A stretch of 64,000 nucleotides of DNA from Azolla caroliniana (Eukaryota > Polypodiophyta). The DNA lies in assembly GCA_043228905.1 (NCBI GenBank), contig JBHGNT010000017.1, positions 11,160,001 to 11,224,000 on the forward strand, given 5' to 3'. The notes beneath the pieces are model-generated. The model ran no database searches. It saw only the letters and a program-made list of their open reading frames with translations, and had not been told where the DNA came from. Within the stretch, counting starts at the first letter, position 1. The number at the start of each line of letters is the position of its first letter. The translations under genes and the position numbers were made by a program. This document shows positions 40,640-51,400 of the stretch, piece after piece.

Positions 40640-41470
40640 TGACCGATGAGACTAACCCACGCCTTTTACGACTATGTTTTTGGAATTGCAATGGATACCC
40701 ATGGAATGCAGGATTTGGCATAGAGGAGTTCACCGATGACTCGAATATCACACTTCTTGTTGAAACATGGGAGCATGATACTCAAAGGATTCAAGGTTTA
40801 GGAAACTATAATGTACACTTTTTGATATGGAAGAAAAATCCAAGACAAAGAAGAGGACAAGGAGGGGTGGCATGTTTGATTAAGAAGGAAATAGAGAAAT
40901 ATGTGCCAATCATAAAAAATGATGAACATAAATGCTACATATGACTCAAAATAGAAACACCTAGTGATTTGCCCACTTTTGTAGTTGGATGTTACATTCC
41001 TCATCAAGATTCTAACTTTTATGCTTGTTTGGATAAAGATCAACCTTTTGCCAATCTAGAAGATGATATTGCTTATTTCAAATACGAAGGGGAAGTTATT
41101 GTCTTTGGTGACATGAATGCTCATACAAGAAGTTTCCAACTTGATTCACAATAATATTTCATGCCACATACCTCAAGGATGCAAGAGGATATGCAAATGT
41201 ATAGCCGCTCTTCTAGCGATGAAAAAGATCCGGACCAATTTGGGAAGGTACTCCTACAAATGTGCAATAGTACTGGATTGCTTATTGCAAATGGTATTTC
41301 CTTATGGCCCAACACTAATGGTTTTACATGTAGAAAACACAATGGAAATATGTGTGATAGACTATGTGCTACTTTCCAAAGGTATTTTGGATCGTATACA
41401 TAAATTCTCACTTGGTGAATGGACACCGGAATCCGATCATAGGCCTGTATTGACCTCAATGTATGCGTAG
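40640..41470 (+). pseudogene. LINE endonuclease domain
   Basis: Exonuclease-endonuclease-phosphatase fold in several frames. LRLCFWNCNGYPWNAGF (N of motif I), LLVETWEHD (catalytic Glu), GQGGVACLIKKEI, VFGDMNAHT (GDxN) and ESDHRPVLTSM (SDH catalytic His). Stops at about 40942 and 41152 and a frame change near 41160 disable it. Confidence 0.88.
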
Positions 41471-43810
41471 GTTTGATTGTGAGAAGGCTATTGAAGATAA
41501 TAAACAACCACACTTGAGCATGAACCTTAAGCGAGCACCCATGTATTCCAAGATGGTTGAGGATATGTTACAAATGACAAAAATACAACATGGTGCCACA
41601 TTAGAATGCAAATGGGAAGCTTTCAAGAAAGTCATTCTCTCCTGTACAAACAAATGTTTTTCGACCAACCGCACATCTTGGAAATGCACCAAGAAACTTA
41701 GGAAAAAATGGTTTGATAAAGAATGTCGTGAAGCTCGAAAGTGCCTTATGGTTTTGGATGTAGTTAAGGATAAAGAGAATTACCAAAAGCATTTGCATGA
41801 GTATAAAAGGCTTATTCAAAGAAAGAGAAGAATATGGGAAGTTACTCAACAATTTATCCAGATGCAAGAGAAAGCACATGCATGTGCTAAATTTTAGGGA
41901 AATCTAAAGGGGAAACATGTTGAGTGTTATGGTGACTTAACTCTTCACGACTTGTCTATGCATTGTAAGAATTTATATGAGTTATCTCTTGCCAGAAAGA
42001 TGATGTGTTATGGTTCTCTTTCACATATGACTCCCTTCTTTACAATTGAAGATATATGCATAGGACTTAAGAAATTGGCCTCTCGAAAGGCAAGCAATCT
42101 TCAATGTATAAAGGTTGAAATGCTCAAATGGACAGGAAAGGAAGCACATGTATGGATAAGCGATATGTTTAATGATGCATTGCAACATGGTATGTTGTAC
42201 AATTGGACTACAAATTGGATCAAACCTTTACATAAAGGTGGAGATGTAAATAATGTAAACAACTATCGAACCATCATGGTTGGCTCATTAATGGCAAAAA
42301 AGTTTGGATGTATAATGGAATCAAAGATAAGTGTATGGGCTGAAAAAAATGGTAAGAGAGCTTATGGACAAGCTGGCTTTCAAAAACACCATAGTACCAT
42401 TGATCACCTTATCACCCTTCGAGTATTAATGGAGGAAAGTCGCCTTAGAGGTAAAGGTTTATATTGTTTCTTTGTAGATTTCAAGAAAGCTTTTGATATG
42501 GTACCTCATGAGCATATTTGGAGGCGAATGGAAGAACTTGAGGTGCCAAGTGAATATATGCTTGCAATTTCCCGCATTTATGAGAAGGTTATATGTTGTG
42601 TGCGCATGAGAGATAAACTTTCAGATTTTTTTCAAAAGCACTATTGGTGTTAAGCAAGGATGCCCACTCTCACCAACACTATTTGGTCTATGCATTGATG
42701 AGTTGGAAGAAATGGTTACCAAGTTTGTAAAGAAAGAATGTGTTGAAGAAGTTGTCATTGGGAATGTTGTGATTATGCTTTTGCTATATGCAAATGATGT
42801 AGTGCTTTTTGCAAATACTTTAGGAGATGCACAAAAGCTTATGAAGGCATTGGAAAAAATGTGCATGTATACTAAATTAAGTGTCAATAGCTCTAAAACA
42901 AAGATTATGCTTGTGAAGAGCCAAAAAAGAGATAAACCATGCATTATGTACAACAATGAGCCACTTGAATGTGTGGAAAGCTTCAAATATCTTGGCCATG
43001 AAGTTCCTTCAAATCATAGATGGAATGAATGTGCTACACACCGCTTAGAGGCAGGTAAGCGAGCATACTATGCATTTGAGAACACATGCAATCTTTGAAT
43101 GATTAAGTGTTGGGTCCTCAAGAAATATCTTTTCGACACTTTGGTGACACCGGTTCTTCTCTATGGGGTGGAAGTATGGGGCGGTAGCATTCCTAAATCT
43201 ATGTGGAAAGAGTTTGAAAATATCCAAAAACATTTTCTTACAAAGTTTCTACAAGTTAAGAAACAAACGCCCTACACCCTCCTCCTCCTTGAGATGGGAT
43301 CACTTCCCATTGAGATCATGGCCATAAAAAGGGTTGTTGAATACATGCTTAAGGTTAAAAAAAGTCCCTCACATCAACTTCCTAGAATTGCGTGGGAAGC
43401 AAGCAAAAAGATCCAAAAGACGCATAAAAGAAAATTTTTGTGTTCCGGTTGGATGCAAGATATAGAAAAATGGTTTGGTAGATGGGATGCAAGACACTTG
43501 CTTCATGATGCATCATTAGATTCCTCTGTAAATTGAGGCCTTTTTGCAACGCTAATGTATCATGCCATGGGACAAATGTGGAAGCTCACGCTTCACACAT
43601 TATACTACACATGTTGCACCTAACTACAAAACCATATTCTTTACAGAACAGGGAAATCGTACACATCGATACATGTTAGAGCCCATACCATTATTTGCCA
43701 TTCAAACCATTGCTTCCATGCGACTTAGCTCACATGCATTGCGATGTGAGATAGGGCGTTGGGGCACAAGTGATGAGAGTGGTCGACTATGCACATTTTG
43801 CCCTAAATAA
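41463..43810 (+). pseudogene. LINE reverse transcriptase and C-terminal domain
   Basis: RT: AYGQAGFQKHHSTIDHLITL, YCFFVDFKKAFDMVPHEHIW, then after a one-base frameshift near 42635, GVKQGCPLSPTLFGL. The catalytic box reads YANDVVLF, where YADD is expected, so one catalytic Asp is lost. The thumb and later part follow ([42 protein letters not shown] at 43099-43536). A Cys-rich end (RLCTFCPK, about 43780-43805) probably continues as a zinc-binding motif. Confidence 0.88.
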
Positions 43811-44165
43811 GCTTGCGAGTCTGAGTATCACACTTCGATACAATGTTGATCATATTCGACCATGCTTTCCACATCTCTTCGACCGAGCCCAATCCTTGCA
43901 TGAATTCCTCTCACAACCACAATGTGCACTCTCGATTCCAACATTCACTGGTAAAGTTCTTGAACATCGAGAGTCACTACTCACTTTCACACATATCACG
44001 TGAAATGTAATATTTTTGGTCTCATAGATCATATTTGACCTCTGAAGACGATAATATAATCTATCTATCTATCTCTCTTTGACGCATGCGCACGCGCGCG
44101 CACACACAGACGCACATAGTTTCCTTCCGCTGCACGAGATCACCCACACTCTCCATTTCTTTACA

Positions 44166-44556
44166 TATTTGATGGGGAGAACCTTCCAAGAAATAACACC
44201 AATACTCAAAATAGTCCATGATAACCAAAAGCTCCTTGTCGCGAATCTCAAAATCAATTTCCGTAGGTTCGAATTTCCATGAATGAGAAGTGCGACTAGA
44301 TGTAATTGCCTGTTGTCTTTGGGTTGTGAGAACACACTCCTTGAGGGAAAAATCTGATGCATCAACTTCCAAAATAAAAGGCTTGGCTTTGTCAACATGG
44401 ATCAAAATAGGGGTAGATGCGAATGCACGTTTTAAGCTTTCAAATGCCTTAGTTGCATGCAAAATCCCATATGAATGGCTGGTTTTTTTCTATTAATTGT
44501 GTAAGAGGCAGAATCATCTTTGAGTACTTCTTCCCAAGAAACATTTGACATCATGC
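44166..44556 (-). pseudogene. Gypsy-F RT end and RNase H start
   Basis: YSKMILPLTQLIEKNQPFIWD (about 44470-44550), then ATKAFESLKRAFASTPILIHVDKAKPFILEVDASDFSL, FEPTEIDFEIRDKELLVIMDYFEYW and FLEGSPHQI, ending at the solo LTR. The RNase H catalytic D (VDASD) is present. Confidence 0.85.
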
Positions 44557-45247
44557 ATAGATTGATTCAGATCTTAGTGATATATTCAACAAATTGTAGC
44601 ACTAGTAGTGATAAGGGGTTGGGATATATAGCGATTTCATGCTTGCATTTGGAGTTTGGTAAGAATGGTCCACTGACACCTTTCTATGATTGTACCCAGT
44701 GAAGTGAGCATCCAATCTCACGTTTCAACAAGGAAATAAATACTAGCATAGCATAGCAACATGAGAGAAGTGTGTGGCATGTTCATGCGCAAGAAAGATG
44801 TGTGGAATTCGATTGTGGGGGGTTTGACAAGTGGTGAAGAGTAGCAAGCAAGCAAGTTTGGCTTGCGTTGCCTTTGCCTTTTTGCCTTTGCCTCCCTTCC
44901 CCTCCCTTGGGACGAATGGATGGATGGCTGGGCTCGTGAAAATATACATAATTACATACCTCCTACCTAGCAACAAATGATGTATGTATATACATATGTA
45001 CAATACATACATAGATAATTTGCCTTAATAATAATACATATGTTTTATTCGTTACATGAATGAATGAATGAATGAATGAATGAAGGGTAGCTTTACTCTG
45101 CGTGCGTGTGTGTCTGGACTCCTCTGATTGAAGGCAACAAAAACGTAAGAAGAGAAGAGAAGAGAAGAGAAGAGGAAGGAAGAGAAAACCTGCGCGCGGT
45201 TCTACCACAGCACAACACACACACACACACACACACACACACCTTCC

Positions 45248-45284
<37 letters not shown>

Positions 45285-45418
45285 CGGTCTCCTGTCTGTC
45301 TGTCTGTCTCTTTCCTGCTTCTGTGCTCCTCGCGCGCAATAGCAGGATAAATTCTCAGATCCGTGCATTAAATAGGTGGGAAGGGGGAAGAGGGTTAATT
45401 AATTAATTAAGTAGAGAT
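44557..45418 (+). promoter_or_regulatory. SEC31 upstream region and 5' UTR, microsatellite-rich
   Basis: No coding signal. It contains (TGAA)n at about 45055-45085, (AGAGA)-type repeats at 45160-45180, (AC)n at 45213-45241, (AG)n at 45251-45281, (CTGT)n at 45292-45309 and (TTAA)n at 45401-45412. Plant promoters and 5' UTRs often carry such (GA/CT)n tracts. The ATG at 45419 lies just after. No clear TATA box was chosen. Confidence 0.5.
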
Positions 45419-48400
45419 ATGGCGGCCATGAAGAGCGTGGGCAGATCTGCGATGGTGGCGTTCGCTCCGACGGCCCCGGACATCGTAGGCATGGGGACAA
45501 TGTCAGGTGCCATTGATGCGTCCTTCTCAGCGTCGGCCTCCCTCGACATCTTCAAGATCGACTTCTCCACGCCCGACACTGACCTCCAACTCCTCACCTC
45601 CTTCTCCTCCACCGAGAAATTCAACAGATTGTCGTGGGGAACTGCTGGCTCCGCCGGTGGTGAAGCTCACCCCTATGGCCTCCTTGCGGGTGGACTCTCT
45701 GATGGAAACGTTTGTATCTGGAATCCAGCCCCTCTCATCAGGTCTCAATCTTTTCTATCATGTTTATCTTCACTGTGTATGTGTATGTGTCTTAGATCAG
45801 ATCTGGCAAATGACATCACCAATTCCTTCACTACAATCAACATTGGCAGTTCTTTGTGTTGGAGATCAGGCAATCTGAGTTTCTGCAATTTTTTGTCGTC
45901 TTGTTTTCTTTACAGGAAGGAGAACGTTGAGGTTTCTCTTCTTTCCAAAATGCAAAAGCATGTGGGAAGGGTAAGCCATAATCCTTTGTTTTGTGTGCAT
46001 TAATGCATTATAAGTATGCATTCCAATGGGCTTTTGCACAAGTGCATGAGATGTTTACGGAACAATCCCCTTGATTTCTAAATATATATCAGTAAAAATC
46101 AGTGGTAGTTCCCGATGCTGTAATTAACTTGTTGCCCTTTAATGTATATTAAAGAACCATCACGGTCATTGTTTCAACTTTTTTCATAGATAGCATACGT
46201 CAAACCTACATGTTTGAGTGCATGATAGTTATCCGTAATCCCCTGATAGCTATAGATGTTCTATCCTTTGCTGGTTTCTATAGTTGTGGGATACTCGCTT
46301 AGTTTGCTTACTTTTACTGGACATGACCTCTTTGTATATAAGACTCTGTATCTCTGAAGCTTATGTTGGAGGGATTGAGGACATAGTTTTTTAGTTGAAT
46401 TTCAAAAATAGCTATTTAGATCTTAAAATTGTGCAGAATTCTGGTCTGCTAATAGCCATGAACGACTAGATATGTAGTATCCATCTAATATAATGCCTTA
46501 ACTTTCTCTGTTCAGTTCATGCTTGAGAGATAGGGAGGATAAATTATATCATGTTTTTGATTTGTGCAGGTCCGTGGCTTGGAGTTCAATGTCATCACAC
46601 CCAATCTTTTAGCCTCTGGTGGAGATGATGGAGATATCTTTATTTGGGATCTGATAGATCCAGCATCACCGTCCCATTTCCCTGCATTAAGGGTAGGTTG
46701 TGCAAGTCTTTTCTCTTTCGCGATTGATCTTCAACTTGATATGTAGTTGACTAGATGTTTTGTATCAGGGTGGTGGTCAAGAACACATCGTAGACTTGTC
46801 TTGGAATCGCAAAGTCCAGCATATCATGGCCACAACTTCTAATAGTGGCGTTTCTGGTAACTATATTACTGTAGTTCTGTCTTCATAGGATATAGTGCAT
46901 TTTTTATTGCCTTTTAAGCTGACATGAAGTTCGACAAATTGATTGATCTTCCACAGTGGTTTGGGACTTACGCCGGCAAAGATCTATACTCAGGTATAAT
47001 GATCTCTAATGTTGCTATATTTTTCTCCACCTTAACTTAATGTAGTCTTGATTCAGCTGATTGAGCTTGCCTTGATCCAGTAGAGCCTTTTGCAATTTAT
47101 TCCATAAAAATATAGCAGAAAATTTCTAAGAAGAGGCACAATTATGTGTGAATAGTTTTACTTAGTTTTGTGTGATGATGTGAAGGATTTTCTCTTGTTT
47201 GCACAATTTTTGTAAGTTGTCTATGTCCGATTGAGTTTATATGTGATTTTGAGTTCACTTCTCCAAGTATGGTTTGTAATTTTATCTGCAAAGAGTGTGT
47301 CAAGTTGGTGCTACATGGTTATTCTTGATGGCATCTTGCATGCCTCGGGAGCTATTATGCAAGTAAATGCCTATTGTGTGCGTGAATAGTGTGCTTGTTT
47401 TGTTGGTTGCGGGTCTATGATAGGAGTGGGAAAGTGATTCTTGAAACATTTCCAGCATTTTGAAGGCTAAGGTCAACTGTTACTTATGCTGATGTTATCT
47501 CATCTCTGTTTCCAGCATTTTCGAGGCTAGGGTCAACTGTTACTTATGCCAATGTTATCTCATCTCTGTTCTTCCTTTAGTAAAGAAAAAGCGATTGGTG
47601 TAAAACTTTCATGAGATCTGAATTGTGTCTCTATCTGTGATTTGGAAATGAGCGGGGGGAGACATGTGTCTGAGATGTAACATGAAAGATGAATTCTCTT
47701 AAAATTTGATCTCTAGAATAGTGAGTAGGGTTCGTGATCAAGTCTCCTGAGTGTGTACCTGAATGAGATATCATCTCAGTATTGATTTTTCCGATGTCCA
47801 CTCCGGGGCCTTGATCTGAGCCTCTATAACAGCTGTATATTACAAAAAGGTAAAGCTGGGCTGATGTGACATTATATACTGATGCACAAATTTCATTCTC
47901 ATTTGTTTGATTACGTTTGCGCATATAATGTACTTTGGTTTTGGTCAACAAACTCAGCATTCTATGACTCGTTGAATTTCCATTGAAATGAAAACCTTTT
48001 ATCAATATGTTTCTACGTTCTTAGACTCATTATTATGATTGTTTTACCTTACTTCCATGTCTCCATGTCAAAATTTTGTTTACTGTTGAGGAACAATAAA
48101 AATACTGCCCAAAGTGAGACTCCCAAATGGATTTTGTGATTAATCTTATCTATGGACCCGGTTTGGGCTCAAATTGAATTGAACCATTAAGCCATGGTTT
48201 AACGATTTATTGGTTCCAGTATAATTAAACTGTTTGGTTTGGTTCAATTAATATTAAATGGTTTGATTTTAGTTTGGTTTGGTTCTAAAACTCGGGTTTA
48301 TCAGTTTATAGGTTTAAGTGGTTTGGTTTAATGGTTTAATGGTTTTTTGTTGACGTTCTAATTTCCTTAATGGTTTAATTAATGTTTTTTTGTTTATTGA

Positions 48401-51400
48401 TGTAATTAATTTAGCTTAAATGCTTACTTGATTTAATGGTTTTTTCATTTATTTGACTTAAATGGTTTGGTTCAAATTTGTGATTAAATAGTTCCGGTTT
48501 GGTTTCAACTTTCCCCTAAACGGTTTGCTTTACCATTTCCGTAAATGGTTTGGTTTGGTTTTGATTTCTTTAAATGGTTGGGTGTGGCAAAAAAAACCAA
48601 ACTGAACTAGGTCCATAGCTAATTAATCTATAGGAATCAGTTGCATATTTGAAATGATCCATTTTACATTCCAGACAAATGTGTGGACATTTATGTCTGA
48701 AACTTAGATAACGTTTTCCGCTGTTTGCTTAATATTTTCCGGTACGTGTGCAGTTTTTCAGATCCTAATAATAGAAGGGCTTGTGCAGCCTTGGAGTGGA
48801 ATCCAGAAGGAGCAACACAGCTCATAGTTGCTTCAGCTGATGACAGATTCCCATCTCTTCAGGTTCTTTTTCTTGCAAATGTCTGTAGACATATGTTCAC
48901 TGGTGTTCAAATAGAACATAAATCATAGATGAATTTCAGGTTTGGGATCTACGGAATTCTATATCACCAGTGAAGGAACTTCTCGGACATACAAAAGGTT
49001 TTCTCGCTCTCCATATATTGGTCCCATTTTATGAACATGTACATGGAATGTCTTGTAATGGTGTTAATATGAGTGTTGCTATCACCACTCAGGTGTGGTG
49101 ACAATGGCATGGTGCCCAGTAGACAGTGGTCTTCTTCTGTCAAGTGCCAAAGACTATCGAACCCTGTGTTGGGATACAATCTCTGGAGAGGTTATTGACT
49201 GGTCATTCCATTTTTCTGCGCCATTGTATTTTCTTTTATTGTATTTTAAAGGTTATGTTTGCATTCCAGATCATTTGTGAGCTTCCAGCCAGCAGCAATT
49301 GGAATTTCGATGTTCAGTGGTCTCCCCGCATAGCGGGTGTATTATCCACATCATCCTACGATGGTCGGGTGAATTTGTATAATATTGAGGTGAGAAGGTG
49401 ACGGGAAAATGTTTTTATTTATTATGATTGGAGAAACAATCTCTGAGTTTCGCAGCCTTGTTATGGCTTTCCTCCCAGCTCAGGCCTGCAGTAGACTGCT
49501 GCCAAGTGAAGGTCATTTTGGTGGGTCAATAGGTATGAGAACTTTGATAGCTAATGTGTATGATTCTGCTGTTTTTTATAACAGAGTAAAAACTTGAAAT
49601 ATCAGGTACAATGGCATCCATGAGGGCACCAAAGTGGCTGAAGCGTCCTGTTGGCGTGTGCTTTGGTTTTGATGGGAAATTAGCTTCTTTTGGTCCAATG
49701 AATGGTCCTAAATCAGAGGTTTGTCTTGGATGCTCATAAGTTGATGTTGAAGTTTTGCATGGTAATATGCATTTGTTATTAATTGATGTTAGAACTTCAT
49801 AATCTGGGCCCCCAAGAAGAGGGGCTTATTTTTTAAATGCAGAAGATATAGGATTTGGTGGCCATGGTTCATATTTATGTGACTTGTCTCACATGAATGT
49901 ATGATGCATTCTATATAATGTACAATGTGTACTGTTGCATTGCTTACTGCTGTTGGTTTTCCAGCTGAATATTGAAACTCTTGTTACTCAAGAGGAGCTG
50001 ATAAGTAGCTCAAAGGAGTTTGAGGCGGCAATTAAAGATCCTGGAAGCAAATACCCTTTGAGAGATTTATGCCAAAGGAAATCTGAAGAAACTGGGTATG
50101 TCTTCACAAGTAGTAAACCATGTGCCAGATATTTCTTGACTTTTGAGAGGTTCTGTTGATGATTTTAACTTTTAGGTCGGAGGATGAAAAAGAATTGTGG
50201 AACTTTCTGAAAATCATGTTCGAGGAAAATGCCAGGACTGCACTTCTCAATTATTTGGGATTCTCATTGCCCGATGTGAAAGAAAGTAAATTAGAAGAGG
50301 TTTCCAGTGATACTATAGATCTGAATGCACAAATCACAAATAACCTTAACCTTAGCAATGGTACGAGTGAAACCATTGACGAGAATTCAATTAGCCTTAG
50401 GGCTCCAGAAGTTGATGTGCAGCAGACAAACTTTATTGATGATGGTGCTGATTTTTTTAACAATCTCTCTACTCCAAAGGGTGCTCTCTCCCCTAAATCT
50501 GTACCGAGTATTGAGGAAGCATGTATCGAGGAAACCATAGTTCATGAGGAAGAACATGATGGGCCGGATGAGGAAGATGACAATGACAGAGCTATTCATC
50601 ATGCCCTTACCATTGGAGACTTCAAGGATGCCGTGAAACAATGCCTTTTTGCAAACAGGATGGCTGATGCATTAGTTCTTGCTCATGTTGGTGGTTCTGA
50701 ACTCTGGGATGAGACGTTGACTGAGTATTTAAGAAAACATCGCCGTCCTTATCGAAAGGTATAGTCATCAGTCAGGTCATTTGTGCTGTTATTCAGTATA
50801 AATGCCTGATTTCTTATAGTTTTTATATAGCATAATTCATATTTATACCTATTTGGCATTTTGAGCTCCTGAGCTTGAGTAGAGAACTTTAGGACTGCTT
50901 TTTGAAGCTGTAAGATGGTGTTTTCTTGAAGAACAGCATTTATTCCATATTCATTGATGGTTTCTTCAGTTTTAGATTTTAGAACACTATGACTTCGGTT
51001 TATCTGCATAATTATTTTGCAACTCCTTACAGTGTATACAGAACCTGACTACATCTTGCATATGCATGATTGGTCTATGAAAAATTGTGTGCTTTCTGGC
51101 TGCATATTCAAATGCTGACATATATGATTTAAGGAAGACATTTATTTGTTTATTGTTGCACTTTAGGTGTTGGCAGCAGTTGTTACCCATGACATTGGAA
51201 ATCTCATCAATACCAGGCCATTGAACGATTGGAAAGGGACACTGGCGTTACTTTGTTCGGTAATTTATACTTGTCATCAAGCATGCTGTTGATATGTTGA
51301 AGGGTTACTGATACAAATTGTGGTCATTTGGCAGTATGCAGGCTCTGAAGATTGGACAATACTTTGTGACTCATTAGCAGCCAGGCTAGATGCTGCAGGC

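Larger units (their letters stand above)
40496..44070 (+). mobile_element. LINE (non-LTR retrotransposon) with microsatellite 3' end
   Basis: About 3.6 kb. It contains an APE-type endonuclease, RT and a Cys-containing C-terminal region, all in + orientation. No ORF1 is seen. The compact single-ORF layout and simple-repeat 3' end recall the RTE clade, but that placement is tentative. The 3' end ATAATATAATCTATCTATC lies against the CT tract of the host LTR. Related 3' fragments occur at 54078-54644 (minus) and 58080-58570. Confidence 0.85.
40233..44165 (+). repeat. Copia solo LTR in Gypsy-F, split by a LINE
   Basis: Outer parts 40233-40495 and about 44071-44165 form one LTR in + orientation, starting TGTTGAGAGTC and ending CTTTACA. 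It shares the start, the AATACAxxTTCTTG segment, the CT/CA microsatellites and the CCTTCCGYTGCACxxxATCAC end with the Copia G LTR. It is inserted in the RNase H of Gypsy-F. No clean duplication is visible. Confidence 0.7.
34205..44556 (-). mobile_element. Gypsy-F, decayed gypsy element split twice
   Basis: Three collinear minus-strand pieces: RT end and RNase H start (44166-44556), RNase H end (39792-40232) and integrase (34205-34876). They are separated by a Copia solo LTR carrying a LINE and by Copia G. Peptides join sensibly across the insertions: FLEGSPHQI to VYNDHKNL, and the integrase zinc region follows RNase H. Confidence 0.85.

Noticed and set aside
45093-45368. 91-codon minus-strand ORF with Cys-Val and Ser-Leu runs
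   Set aside because: Generated by the AC and AG microsatellites upstream of SEC31.
48165-48600. Interstitial telomeric repeat
   Set aside because: The motif is GGTTTGGTT/TTTAATGG, not the plant TTTAGGG array, and is flanked by inverted ends.
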